Below, piece after piece: positions 27,401-35,359 of a DNA stretch of 64,000 nt. The translations under genes and the position numbers were made by a program. The notes under the pieces are model-generated. The model searched no databases, was not told the origin of the DNA, and saw nothing but the letters and a program-made list of their open reading frames with translations. The stretch is from Flavobacterium crocinum (GTDB taxonomy: Bacteria; Bacteroidota; Bacteroidia; Flavobacteriales; Flavobacteriaceae). The DNA is taken from positions 2,108,001 to 2,172,000 of the forward strand of contig NZ_CP029255.1 of assembly GCF_003122385.1 (NCBI RefSeq). Reading direction: 5' to 3'. Position 1 is the stretch's first letter, and each line of letters opens with the position of its first letter.

Positions 27401-30400
27401 TACGAAGGAGGAAGTGAGTATTTAGAAACCAATACTTTCAATACTTATGATGCCAACGGAAATATTATTCAGTACGAAGATTTAGGAAATGGTTCTGCAG
27501 ATGATAAAGTAACGGCAAAAATTAGCTATTACGAAAGTACTACACCATATTACGGTGGAATCCCAAAACAACTGGAAGTATTTACAACAGAAGGATTAAA
27601 GCGAAAAAGAGCTACAACAATCAATACTACAACGGCAGAAGTAACACAAATTAAAAATTACGCTGCTGCAGATAAAATTGCGATTACGGATATTGAATAT
27701 GATACTTACGGAAACCTGCAAAAAATTACAGGACCATCAAATCATAAGGCACAGCGTATGACATTGGAATATGTATTTGATACTGAGAATCATCAATACA
27801 TGACCGAAATCAAAGATGCATTTGGTTACCAGAATAAAATGGAGTATGATTACCGTTTTGGAATTCCGTTAAAAACAACTGATCGTAATGACCAAAGCAC
27901 GATTTACACATTAGATGGAAAAGGTCGTATAGCAACTATTAAAGCACCTTATGAAATTGCTTCGGGTAAACCATACACGATTGCGTATGAATATTTTCCG
28001 GAAGCCAAAGTACCTTACGCTAAAACCAAAAATTACGATCCAGAGTTTGACAAGGATATTGAAACCTATACCTATACCGATGGTTTAGGAAGAGCTTTGC
28101 AGGTTAAAAAAACAGCCAGTTTGTTTACTCAGGCAGGCAGTGCCGATCAGGAAGCTCTTATCATTTCAGGAAAAACAATTTATGATGGATTGGGAAGAGC
28201 AACAACAAGCTACTACCCAACTACGACAACAACAATAGATAATAATTTCAGTACAGCAGTATCAAACGTAACACCGACTAAAACAGAGTACGATGAGGTA
28301 AGCCGTGCAGTAAAAGTAACGTTGCCAGACGGAAGTACCAATTCGACAGTTTTTGCAATAGAAAGTTATGATGGAGTTCCTGTTTTAAGAACAACTCAAA
28401 CCGATGCTTTAAACAAAACAACTGGGACTTTTACCGATGCTACAGGACAAAATTTAGCCAGTATGCAGAACGATTTGATCACAAAGTTTGAAACCAATGC
28501 GCTGGGCGAAATGATCAAAGTAACCGATGCGATGGATCATATTACCCAAAGCAGTTACGACTGGTTAGGAAGACGTGTTGAGTTTACGCATCCAGATGCA
28601 GGAACAACAAAAATGGAATACGATTTGGCAGGTAACCTGACGACTCGTATCACACAGGATATTAAAAATACAGTTCCTAATGGTGGTGCTATACAATATG
28701 TATACAATTACAACCGTTTGGAAAGCATAAAATACCCTAAAAATCCGCAGAACAATGTACAGTACAATTACGGAAAAGCAGATGGAACCCCATCTCGCCG
28801 TGGCAGATTATGGTTTGTACAGGATGCCAGTGGTGGACAGGAGTTTTTCTATGGAAAATTAGGCGAGATCGAAAAAGAAATTAGAACACTTCGTATTACG
28901 CCAACCGATATACAAACCTATATCTCGCAATACGAATATGATACTTGGAACCGTATCCAAAAAATGACGTATCCTGATGGCGAAGTGGTCGAGTATACCT
29001 ATAACCGCGCCGGAAATTTGCAAAGTATGCAGGGTAAAAAAGAAAGCCATACCTATGATTACATCAAACAATTAAGTTATGATGAATTTGAACAGCGCAA
29101 ATATTTAAAATACGGAAACGACACCGAAACCAATTATACTTACGATCCTGTTATGCGCAGACTACAGCAGTTACAGGTAAAAAGCGGCACAAGACAAGTC
29201 ATGAATAATGCCTACGGTTATGATTTGGTCGGAAATGTATTGAGTATAAAAAATACCGCGCCTGTAGTAAATAATACATTAGGAGGAACTTCTGCTCACG
29301 AATACCAATACGATGATTTTTACCGATTAAAGTCTGCAAAAGCAGTTTATCAAGGAGAGTTTACCAAGGCGAGTTATGAGCTGAATATGAGCTATAACAA
29401 AATGCATAATATTACCAAAAAAGATTTAATTCATACCGTAAACAATGAGCAGAAAGGTTATGTGTTAGATTACAATTACGATAACGAACTGCATCCTAAC
29501 GCGCCGAATAAAATTGCCGAGACAGGAAAAGCAGAACCAAGACAATACGTTTACGACGGAAACGGAAACCCAACAAGTTACACCGAAGAAAAAAGCTTCA
29601 GAAAAATGACATGGGATGAAGATAATCGTTTAATGGGAATCAATGATAATGGAAGAATTCATCAATATACTTATGATGCAGGAGGAGAAAGAGTAATAAA
29701 AAGCTCAGGAGATTCTCAGAATGTAGCCATAAACGGCGAAACTGCAGCAACGATTGTGCATACTGATGATTACACGGGTTATGTTTCTCCGTATTTTGTG
29801 ATTAGTAAAGGAAAGTTTACCAAACATTATTTTGAAGGTGCAGGACGAATTGTAAGTAAATTGGGCAATGGAGCATTTGCACAACCTTTGAAAATAACAG
29901 CAGGAGGTGTCAATTACGGCAAACTAACGGCAGAACAGCAAAAAGCATTAGACACTTATGTAAAAAGCTTAGGATTACCGCCAGGCCCGCCAACACAACA
30001 AGGAATTTATGCAACCCCAGAATTTACGGGTGATCCGTACCCTAGCGAAGTCATAAAACCGGTAGAAGAAAACCAGGAACCTCCCGAAGGATGGCCAAGA
30101 AACCCAATTTTCAATGCTCCGGGTGATGTGCCAGGACCTCCAGTACAGTTTGGACCTCCTGTAGAACCTACAACAGTAAAAGGCGGAGAAGGTTTTACCG
30201 GAACAGGAATGCCGGAAAATGATATTTTTTATTTTCATCCGGATCATTTGGGAAGTACTTCGTATATTACAACCAAAAACGGAAGCATAAGCCAGCATGT
30301 GGAGTATATTGCTTTTGGAGAGATTTTATTTGAGGAGCATTCATCTAGTTTTTCTTCACCTTATTTGTTTAATGGGAAGGAGTTGGATAGGGAAACGAAT

Positions 30401-31252
30401 TTGAGTTATTATAGTGCGAGGTATTATGATGCTAAGACTAGTTTGTGGTTAAGTGTTGATCCAAAAATGGAAAAATATCCAGATATTGGTTCATATGTTT
30501 TTGTAGCCAATAACCCTCTCAATGCTGTTGATCCAAATGGGGAAGATATCGTCTTTTTTAACAATCAAGGGACTGAGATTCACCGTATAAAAAATGATAA
30601 AGTATTTGAAACATATGTTTCAAATCCAAAAGGTATAATTTATCCAGGAACATCTCCATTTGGAACTTTTGTTCAGGTACCAATGCCTAAGACAATACAG
30701 TCATATACAGATGGAAACGGAAACACTAAAAATACGACAGGTTCTAAATATCAGAAATTTGATTATATGATTGCAGCCCTAACTTATATTTTTAATCAAA
30801 ACAAAGAAAAAGACATAGTGCCTACAACAGGAGGGAAAATGTTGTCAGATGCATCAACTAAAGTACCTGACCTAGACCCAACAATTGTTAAGGCTATAAT
30901 TATGGAAGAGACTGTAATGGGAAGTGGTAAAAGCAGAGGAAGCAATGATCCTACCCAAGACATTATGCAGTCAAATGTTTATTATAGTTCAACGAGTAAT
31001 GATTGGAATTCTGATAAAAAGCAATTTGGATTAACAAAAGGAGGGGGGGCAACACCTTCCCAAAGTATTAAGGCAGGTATTGGTATTTTGTTTCAAAAAG
31101 GTTTAAGAGATCCTAGTAACAAGGGTTATACTCAAACAAAAGAATGGTTTGGTGGTGAAAATTGGGAAAATGCTATTCGAGACTATAATGGCTCAAAAAG
31201 AAAAGAGGATTATAGGGACGATGTATTAAAAATGATTAATGAGGCGCAATAG
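21401..31252 (+). CDS. Giant SpvB/Rhs polymorphic toxin with lysozyme-like C-terminal tip
   Basis: 3,283 residues. Order: hydrophobic signal/anchor (5-20); a ZU5-like segment (about 285-400); SpvB/TcaC-like N-terminal domain starting near 425 (PSANGRGTMSTGFAI, YDSDGGHSWAGMGWDISVPA); FG-GAP/VCBS-type DxDGDGxxD motifs near 815, 890, 1540, 1648, 1723 and 1809; YD/Rhs repeats (about 2100-2770); a proline-rich stretch (about 2855-2935); the Rhs core motif FHPDHLGSTSYIT to YYSARYYDAKTSLW (about 2945-3018); then a variable tip. The tip (about 3030-3283) contains IVKAIIMEETVMG, DIMQSN, SIKAGIGILFQKG and WENAIRDYNGS, spaced as in lysozyme/lytic-transglycosylase-fold enzymes, with the candidate catalytic Glu in IIMEE near 3168. 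This predicts peptidoglycan cleavage. No T9SS sorting domain is seen. The immunity gene is predicted directly downstream. Confidence 0.88.
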   Translation: MKNRIIILVFLIGAFLFAANIGEYKITSLFSENKPEEKTVSVLDSTVVLKNENKTTKLFTADIQEGIIGADNPEDIDDAYDNVFHLKVDELPVQNENAYLEYELFGYDQAASISRSLNNQPSIGGQFLSHQKTWTTQSELLSEKSLRKGDNVLLFTAPEETANGYKIRNVRIVYKNGNQISDFTLLKTADKLYIKGANFPSQIKKMTIAGIVVDMNQPEFELVLDAQQAGESISVQKETVSGVIVNEKIEVKHFSKVEGFRPIENAKERISKVINFETANSLEYKDFLAFFPAGSLKSNIKVSVSGLRKIDIAPLNSAMVNVTAVNAGFRLLPHGTIFEKAVTLSLPYDKTTIPEGYTEKDINVFYFDENKRLWQEVTKDSLDIKQGIIKAKTTHFTDFIAGIIKMPESPETSGYTPTSIKDLKAASPLVGIQSIAPPSANGRGTMSTGFAIVIPNGRAGLQPSLNLQYDSDGGHSWAGMGWDISVPAVSIETRWGAPRYDAVNETESYAVGGEALIPNSHRAEWIVRTSDKQFYPRRESAFQQIIRKGSSPKNYYWVVKDKSGVASYYGGTQSGLATNSVLQDANGNIGHWALCLQVDLKGNTVEYEYDKRDGELYLKKVYYTGFGSQKGNYSVTFVKNSDLGEANRPDAQVSARLGFKQLNNQLLRKIEVRYKNDMIRSYELKFKEGAFKKTLLESISEYDSESKLFYTNTLDYFDDVRDASGKYNPFGPEQNWSVPNDNLKNSSIPSFSDILFSGKHSLVSSSEGSTEGVSYRLGVGLATNAGSLKGFTVGGHGGNSWGSSDVAVILEDLDGDGLPDKVFKTKSGVYYRKNLSASGQNSFGDLQQLNISDVGYSKSTSFNWGVDLNLKFGNIGYDEQRSTNKTKVYFMDFNGDGLTDFVRNGQVYYNRLENGIPTFRNSSTGTPSPVFGGGNVTIPGYTTISAEEIEKQNPLHDVVRMWEAPAKGIISVSHQYQLVQETTPERIKARAEYVNNAGDDKADGVRLYFQKGNQLIWNEAIGATDYNLKNRQNASLSVEKGERLYFRVSSVKDGNFDTVIWDPVITYLQTKQYDRDLNGNLAESDFTVPSALKDVNAYSLASYQASTDFFSSSLAGKVVPTAGNVLLKGILNKPVTSDHIKLVITKSYLDQSNPSVVVFEKTFLANEVASFNLASVSLPSFEAETQISLALQTETNINWQTVSFAPTVTVPAYVGGVAEEVPIEVSHLLYNKREGNYNMPGVISTTGGKVKLSILPQDLILATPFQYPGNINNYNGEVIISAKQNNVLLARNRYQIAAGTMVLLNNAFDNSVNYPDAVLGIPIQLEITVSNQQSITILKNYPKANALNIQVQVTDLKDIADLTDDVIWTKTTDDFAIYSLLNTDERTLGLYYRNWGGFVINGNLATNTIDQTQLKQSDAYNTEPDLNNTDPENYDGKGYEVANNYFVSLNPSYTKTKWEGLEEGIYIKGPTIGTSRLGEDDIADYTDFSLPNLQGGSTTALDMINESKSKSISAGVSAGQANIGYSKSIDGDSYVTQTMSDFNGDRFPDYIRGGNIQLTAPVGKVSDEIINIGDNFSHSKTSSEGPNFGGSYSHGAPSNSLSVTVAKADVKEKSSEGTASKEAEKGGNSISVSASQGKGEDRSAMIHSDINGDGLPDKISENGDVYLNTGYGFLPAEKWNFNTLNKGNSIDWSAGLGFSIKQGSISGGANYARSQSDSDESFMDINGDGLGDKIRYVGNTMLVSLNLGNAFDAPVVYPRFPEMSQNKGVSYGINANVSIDIIAWLLRITPTIGGSKGWSTNRSEGTFTDIDGDGNLDYIVSKDDGHLTAQLSNIKRTNKLKSVKNGAGNSYVVDYELTKPSYENPSAKWVLQSVDVFDGHTGDGIDHSIAKFRYEDGFQDRRERDFYGFGKVIQEQIDVADNSVFMTTVQEFYNQDYFRKSLLRHSYTLDKNGKMRQESENEYSFVDVATQASVPVSELNLPSCDAKRIFIGLIHANQKVYEGGSEYLETNTFNTYDANGNIIQYEDLGNGSADDKVTAKISYYESTTPYYGGIPKQLEVFTTEGLKRKRATTINTTTAEVTQIKNYAAADKIAITDIEYDTYGNLQKITGPSNHKAQRMTLEYVFDTENHQYMTEIKDAFGYQNKMEYDYRFGIPLKTTDRNDQSTIYTLDGKGRIATIKAPYEIASGKPYTIAYEYFPEAKVPYAKTKNYDPEFDKDIETYTYTDGLGRALQVKKTASLFTQAGSADQEALIISGKTIYDGLGRATTSYYPTTTTTIDNNFSTAVSNVTPTKTEYDEVSRAVKVTLPDGSTNSTVFAIESYDGVPVLRTTQTDALNKTTGTFTDATGQNLASMQNDLITKFETNALGEMIKVTDAMDHITQSSYDWLGRRVEFTHPDAGTTKMEYDLAGNLTTRITQDIKNTVPNGGAIQYVYNYNRLESIKYPKNPQNNVQYNYGKADGTPSRRGRLWFVQDASGGQEFFYGKLGEIEKEIRTLRITPTDIQTYISQYEYDTWNRIQKMTYPDGEVVEYTYNRAGNLQSMQGKKESHTYDYIKQLSYDEFEQRKYLKYGNDTETNYTYDPVMRRLQQLQVKSGTRQVMNNAYGYDLVGNVLSIKNTAPVVNNTLGGTSAHEYQYDDFYRLKSAKAVYQGEFTKASYELNMSYNKMHNITKKDLIHTVNNEQKGYVLDYNYDNELHPNAPNKIAETGKAEPRQYVYDGNGNPTSYTEEKSFRKMTWDEDNRLMGINDNGRIHQYTYDAGGERVIKSSGDSQNVAINGETAATIVHTDDYTGYVSPYFVISKGKFTKHYFEGAGRIVSKLGNGAFAQPLKITAGGVNYGKLTAEQQKALDTYVKSLGLPPGPPTQQGIYATPEFTGDPYPSEVIKPVEENQEPPEGWPRNPIFNAPGDVPGPPVQFGPPVEPTTVKGGEGFTGTGMPENDIFYFHPDHLGSTSYITTKNGSISQHVEYIAFGEILFEEHSSSFSSPYLFNGKELDRETNLSYYSARYYDAKTSLWLSVDPKMEKYPDIGSYVFVANNPLNAVDPNGEDIVFFNNQGTEIHRIKNDKVFETYVSNPKGIIYPGTSPFGTFVQVPMPKTIQSYTDGNGNTKNTTGSKYQKFDYMIAALTYIFNQNKEKDIVPTTGGKMLSDASTKVPDLDPTIVKAIIMEETVMGSGKSRGSNDPTQDIMQSNVYYSSTSNDWNSDKKQFGLTKGGGATPSQSIKAGIGILFQKGLRDPSNKGYTQTKEWFGGENWENAIRDYNGSKRKEDYRDDVLKMINEAQ

Positions 31253-31275
31253 TAAACAATTAAGAGAAAAATATA

Positions 31276-31902
31276 ATGAAAAATATAGTGAATATAAAAT
31301 ATATATTAATTTCGTTAGCTGCTTTAGTATTTTACAGCTGTAATTTTTGTAAACAGGAAAAAAAAATCCACAGCAATGTTCGAAATGTTTCTTCGGAAAA
31401 GGTAGATAAAGAATTTTTTATGTTAAAAAATATAACAGATAGTATTTTGCAGTGTTTGTATCAAGATTCTACTAAAAGTTTTATCACAGGTGAAAAGAAT
31501 TTTTTTGCCGTTTATAAATATTCGCAAAAAGGGAATAATTCTAAAATATATCAAGAAGTTCTAAAAAAAGAATTTGATTTAGATAATTCCGAATATATTT
31601 CTAGATTTCACGAATCTAAAATTAAATTAAATCCAACAGGGATTAATTTGAATGTAAAGATATTTGAAGATTCAGATATTAAGTATAATTCCTTTCCAGG
31701 TTATCAAAAAGTACTTTTGTTAAATGAAAATGCAAAAACAATATCGTTATATTTTTCCGATAGTTTAGTCTTTTCAAATGATAGAAAAATGCATATTTAT
31801 ATGAATGTTAGGGATAAAATTTTTGTTTCTAACTATGAGTATGATGTAAAGAAAGAATATTTTGTAAAAAAGAATGAGGAGTTGTATAAAAAAATAGAAT
31901 AG
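31276..31902 (+). CDS. Candidate immunity lipoprotein for the lysozyme-like tip
   Basis: 208 residues with a lipoprotein signal whose lipobox is FYSC (Cys21 or 22, followed by NFCKQEKK). No recognised domain; mixed alpha/beta and lysine-rich. It starts 23 bases after the toxin stop codon. A periplasm-facing lipoprotein is the location expected of an immunity protein against a peptidoglycan-degrading toxin. The assignment is by position and localisation, not homology. Confidence 0.6.
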   Translation: MKNIVNIKYILISLAALVFYSCNFCKQEKKIHSNVRNVSSEKVDKEFFMLKNITDSILQCLYQDSTKSFITGEKNFFAVYKYSQKGNNSKIYQEVLKKEFDLDNSEYISRFHESKIKLNPTGINLNVKIFEDSDIKYNSFPGYQKVLLLNENAKTISLYFSDSLVFSNDRKMHIYMNVRDKIFVSNYEYDVKKEYFVKKNEELYKKIE

Positions 31903-31918
31903 TTGAACTACATGTTAG

Positions 31919-32002
31919 CAAATGTTTAAAATTAGATATTTTACAAAATAATGCTAAATTATAAATTTTGAACAATTGAAAGACGACTTGTTGGTCGTCT
32001 TT
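31919..32002 (+). repeat. Cassette junction repeat and hairpin, copy 1
   Basis: AATGTTTAAAATTAGATATT (about 31919-31938) resembles the phrase after the immunity genes at 34088, 37890 and 42848. It is followed by hairpin AGACGAC / GTCGTCT (31981-32000) with a T tract, a likely terminator of the toxin-immunity transcript. Rhs-core homology resumes about 60 bases later. Confidence 0.6.
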
Positions 32003-32038
32003 TTTGTTTTCCTCCCGTCTTTCTAGCAGATCCCTTTA

Positions 32039-33016
32039 TTGTCAAAATGGTTTCGATATCATTTGGGAAGTACTTCGTATATTACAACTCGAAACGGTTC
32101 TATTTCGCAACATGTGGAGTACATCGCTTTTGGAGAGGTTTTGTTTGAGGAGCATTCTTCCTCATTTAGTTCGTCTTACCTTTTCAACGGAAAAGAATTG
32201 GATAGGGAGACGAATTTGAGTTATTATAGTGCGAGGTATTATGATGCTAAGACTAGTTTGTGGTTGAATATTGATCCTTTGGCGGAGAAAATGCCAGCTT
32301 ATGGTACTTATGTATTCAATTTTAATAACCCAGTTCGTTTTACTGATCCAACAGGTTTAGAAGGAGAAGATAGTATTGATCCACCGAGTAAGAAAAAAGA
32401 TTTTGATCTATCTAAACAGGATGGTTTTTATAGAAGACATGGGGATTACGTGAATTCTGATTCAAAAGGTTTTTCGGGTGTTACTATTGGTTATAATAAG
32501 GAAAAAAAGAATTTTTCCACTAAAAGTAATGTGAAATTATTTAATGTTGAAGGTAAAAATGTAAGTGGTCGATATTCTAAGTCACTTTCTGCAAAAGCTA
32601 GAGGGATTCACGGGGAAACGAAAAATAGATTAGGCACTGAAGACTTTAATATTTTCTATAATGCAGAAGGCTCTGTTTTATATGCTGAAGCAACTGCAGA
32701 TAATGGTATATTAACAGGAGAGACGGGGAAATATGGATTTAATTTTGGAGGAGGTGCTGAAGCAGGAGCATTTAAAGGAGAAGTGAATTCTGGAGTAACT
32801 TATTTTGGTTTTAAAATGGCAACAACTAAAGGAGGGTGTATTGAATGTGTAGGTGCTGCAGCAAACGTTGGAATATATTTTGATGCTAAAAAAGGAAATT
32901 TAGTAATAAAGGGTACTGAAATGTTAGGTCTCGAAATTGGAGCAAAACTTGGAGTTTTGGTAGAGATACCGATCGTAAAAATCACAGAAAAAGTAGTTAA
33001 AACATTTAATAAATGA
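32039..33016 (+). CDS. Orphan Rhs tip cassette 2 (truncated Rhs core plus alternative tip)
   Basis: 325 residues from a TTG at 32039, though no promoter or convincing start is visible and it may be silent. Residues about 10-85 duplicate the Rhs core end of the giant protein (LGSTSYITTRNGSISQHVEY, then FNGKELDRETNLSYYSARYY). After the shared boundary FNNPVRFTDPTG the tip is unrelated: a charged segment, then Gly-rich strand-like repeats (KYGFNFGGGAEAGAFKGEV, AANVGIYFDAKKGN, LGLEIGAKLGVLVEI) with a Cys pair GGCIECVG. Activity is unknown. It overlaps the next gene by ATGA, so tip and candidate immunity are coupled. Confidence 0.75.
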   Translation: MSKWFRYHLGSTSYITTRNGSISQHVEYIAFGEVLFEEHSSSFSSSYLFNGKELDRETNLSYYSARYYDAKTSLWLNIDPLAEKMPAYGTYVFNFNNPVRFTDPTGLEGEDSIDPPSKKKDFDLSKQDGFYRRHGDYVNSDSKGFSGVTIGYNKEKKNFSTKSNVKLFNVEGKNVSGRYSKSLSAKARGIHGETKNRLGTEDFNIFYNAEGSVLYAEATADNGILTGETGKYGFNFGGGAEAGAFKGEVNSGVTYFGFKMATTKGGCIECVGAAANVGIYFDAKKGNLVIKGTEMLGLEIGAKLGVLVEIPIVKITEKVVKTFNK

Positions 33017-33579
33017 TAAAGTTGTCTAAACAAGCTAATAAATTAGCTTTGTGTTGTATTTTGGGAGCATTTATTCTAATATTTATATTAGGCTCTTTGG
33101 ATTTATGGGGAATAGATTTTAATAAGAAGATTGTTGATTTTTTTAAAACGGCGCTCCTTGTTTCGCTTCCTTTTTTAGGTTATTGGGCTGCAATCAAATT
33201 GGTTAATCCGAAAGGTGTCAGTAATGTAAATTTGCTATCGAATACAAAAAAAATCAGAGTCAGTTGCTACATAACAAAAGGTTTTATAGAACGTAATAAT
33301 CAGATATCTTTTGTGAGGTTTTTTTTTGACGATCAAGTTATGTATATGTATTTTAGTAATTTCATAGGTATATATGAAGGGCCCTTTTATATTAAAAGAG
33401 AGATTGAAGCTGAATCCGGTATGTTTTATATAGATTCGATAAGTACTTATGTAAATGGTGAATTAACAATTGAAGTAAAACCTAAAAATTCATTAGATCC
33501 TTTTTATAAGTTAGTTTTAAAAAATGTTACTAAACCCGATTATGATTTGCTTATAGAGAATAGTAATAAAATTTTATAA
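33013..33579 (+). CDS. Candidate immunity membrane protein of cassette 2
   Basis: 188 residues with two N-terminal transmembrane helices (LCCILGAFILIFILGSL and FKTALLVSLPFLGYWAAI) and a soluble C-terminal domain (about 75-188). The start overlaps the stop of the tip gene (ATGA). No recognised domain. The position directly behind a toxin tip and the membrane location suggest immunity to a membrane-acting or membrane-crossing toxin. Confidence 0.6.
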   Translation: MIKLSKQANKLALCCILGAFILIFILGSLDLWGIDFNKKIVDFFKTALLVSLPFLGYWAAIKLVNPKGVSNVNLLSNTKKIRVSCYITKGFIERNNQISFVRFFFDDQVMYMYFSNFIGIYEGPFYIKREIEAESGMFYIDSISTYVNGELTIEVKPKNSLDPFYKLVLKNVTKPDYDLLIENSNKIL

Positions 33580-33594
33580 AATTAAATATTAACA

Positions 33595-34035
33595 ATGAAA
33601 AGAATATTAATAATTACGACATTTTTTTTCTGTAAATTGACATATTCGCAAGTGTCATCAGATGAAATTATCAAAAATTTTTTTGCTGAGTATTCAAAAA
33701 GTCCATCTAGAGCAGTGGAAAAAATTTACAATACAAATACTTGGACAATGAGGATGACCGATGGGATTGAAGAAATGAAAAATGAAGTTAATAAGCTTAC
33801 TGTTGATTATGTAGGGAAATATTATGGAAACGAGTTAATAGTAAAAAAACAACTATCAGATAGCTTTATTTTGTACTCCTACATGCTTAAATATGATAGG
33901 CAACCAATTAGATTTATTTTTAAGCTGTACAAGCCAAATGATAAATGGATTTTATTTTCATTAAAAATTGATGATTCCTTAGATGATGAAATTGAACAAG
34001 CTGCGAAAATTTTTAATTTAAATTTAGATAAATAA
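33595..34035 (+). CDS. Small secreted protein of cassette 2
   Basis: 146 residues with signal peptide MKRILIITTFFFCKLTYSQ. The mature part (DEIIKNFFAEYSKSPSRAVE, then an alternating strand region LIVKKQLSDSFILYSYMLKY and FIFKLYKPNDKWILFSLKI) looks like a small alpha+beta fold of NTF2/DUF4019-like type, which is tentative. It is 15 bases after the membrane protein and before the next junction repeat, so it belongs to cassette 2 and may be a second immunity or accessory protein. Confidence 0.6.
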   Translation: MKRILIITTFFFCKLTYSQVSSDEIIKNFFAEYSKSPSRAVEKIYNTNTWTMRMTDGIEEMKNEVNKLTVDYVGKYYGNELIVKKQLSDSFILYSYMLKYDRQPIRFIFKLYKPNDKWILFSLKIDDSLDDEIEQAAKIFNLNLDK

Positions 34036-34087
34036 TTTATTTTTAAGTTGAAAGCATTTTAACGGAGTAAATAATTATACTTCGGGT

Positions 34088-34216
34088 AATGTTTCAGATT
34101 AGGTATTTTTATAAAAAAGTACTGTAAATAGCTGATAAAGAATTAAACGTTAGTGAAATTTACATAAAATTGAGACGACCCGTTGGTCGTCTCTTTTGTT
34201 TTTTTGCTTTTAATGA
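34088..34216 (+). repeat. Cassette junction repeat and hairpin, copy 2
   Basis: AATGTTTCAGATTAGGTATT (34088-34107), a spacer, hairpin GAGACGACC / GGTCGTCTC (34172-34193) with a T tract, then TAATGAGCCTTAAAATTAC. The whole stretch aligns with about 42848-42980. Confidence 0.75.
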
Positions 34217-34321
34217 GCCTTAAAATTACAGTACCCAAGTGAAGTTTTACAACCGGTAGAAGAAAACCAAGAACCGTCGGAAGGTTGGCCAAGAAATCCA
34301 ATTTTCAATGCTCCGGGCGAT

Positions 34322-35341
34322 GTGCCGGGACCACCTGTACAATTTGGACCTCAAGTAGAACCTACCACTGTCAAAGGTGGAGAAGGTTTTACAGGAACGG
34401 GAATGCCCGAAAATGATATTTTCTATTTTCATCCTGACCATTTGGGAAGTACTTCGTATATTACAACCAAAAACGGAAGCATAAGTCAGCATGTGGAGTA
34501 TATTGCTTTTGGAGAGATTTTATTTGAGGAGCATTCATCTAGTTTTTCTTCACCTTATTTGTTTAATGGGAAGGAATTGGATAGGGAGACGAATTTGAGT
34601 TATTATGGGGCGAGGTATTTTGATATGAAGACTTCGCTTTGGTTGAGTGGAGATAAATACAGTGAAAATGATTTAAGTATTGGTAGTTATGTATATTCGT
34701 TTAATAATCCCATAAGATTTGTTGATCCAGATGGAAACTGGCCTGATTTACCTAGTTGGAAAGATGTTAAAAAGTCTTATAATGAGGCTAAAAAGTCTAC
34801 TGCTAACTATATATCACATCAAAGAGAAAAAATTAAAGGAGATCTTAAAAATATTAAAAGAGAACTTTATAACGGAAAAGGTTGGGATGATACTGTTAAG
34901 GATGTCAAGAAAATTGGGCATGATATCAAAAAATGGAGTAAAGAAAATAAAGATGGTCTTTTAAAAATTGCGAAAGTAATGCAAAAAACAGGAGATGCTA
35001 CAACAACAGTTGGATTAGTAGGAGCAGCTGCAGGAGCACCATTTGCAGGTGTCGGAGCTGCACCAGGTCTTGCAGTTGCTGGTTATGGAGGAACAGTTAG
35101 TACTATAGGTTCGGTTCTAGAAATTGGGGTCAAATTCATAACAGATGATGATGAAGCAACTAAAGATTTGGGAGTTTTTCTTGTTAGTAAAGGATCTGAA
35201 GCAGCAGTAAATAAAATATTACCTGGTGCCGGTACTGAAGCTTCGCAAGCTATTAAGGAAGCTGCTAAAGTTTCGAGAGAAATAATAAAAGGAGAAGTTG
35301 GAAACGCTGCTAAAGGAGCGGCAAAAGAAGTTGTTAAATAA
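34322..35341 (+). CDS. Orphan Rhs tip cassette 3 (hydrophobic Gly/Ala-rich tip)
   Basis: 339 residues from a GTG at 34322, but in-frame homology to the giant protein begins further up at 34229 (QYPSEVLQPVEENQE) directly after a TGA, with no start codon, so it looks like a recombination donor rather than an expressed gene. It repeats the proline-rich stretch and Rhs core (to YYGARYFDMKTSLWLSGD). After FNNPIRFVDPDGN the tip has a Lys-rich helical part (WKDVKKSYNEAKK ... WSKENKDGLLKIAK) and then a hydrophobic Gly/Ala region (TTTVGLVGAAAGAPFAGVGA, GLAVAGYGGTVSTIGSVLEI). This suggests membrane insertion, by inference. Confidence 0.72.
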   Translation: MPGPPVQFGPQVEPTTVKGGEGFTGTGMPENDIFYFHPDHLGSTSYITTKNGSISQHVEYIAFGEILFEEHSSSFSSPYLFNGKELDRETNLSYYGARYFDMKTSLWLSGDKYSENDLSIGSYVYSFNNPIRFVDPDGNWPDLPSWKDVKKSYNEAKKSTANYISHQREKIKGDLKNIKRELYNGKGWDDTVKDVKKIGHDIKKWSKENKDGLLKIAKVMQKTGDATTTVGLVGAAAGAPFAGVGAAPGLAVAGYGGTVSTIGSVLEIGVKFITDDDEATKDLGVFLVSKGSEAAVNKILPGAGTEASQAIKEAAKVSREIIKGEVGNAAKGAAKEVVK

Positions 35342-35359
35342 TTTAAATAAATTTTTAAT

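Noticed and set aside
29975..30298. Minus-strand ORF in the Rhs core, repeated at 34247-34492
   Set aside because: It recurs only because the Rhs core DNA is repeated; it is the complement of the conserved core, not an independent gene.
32004..32219. Plus-strand ORF overlapping the start of tip cassette 2
   Set aside because: Different frame from the Rhs homology, and no similarity to anything.
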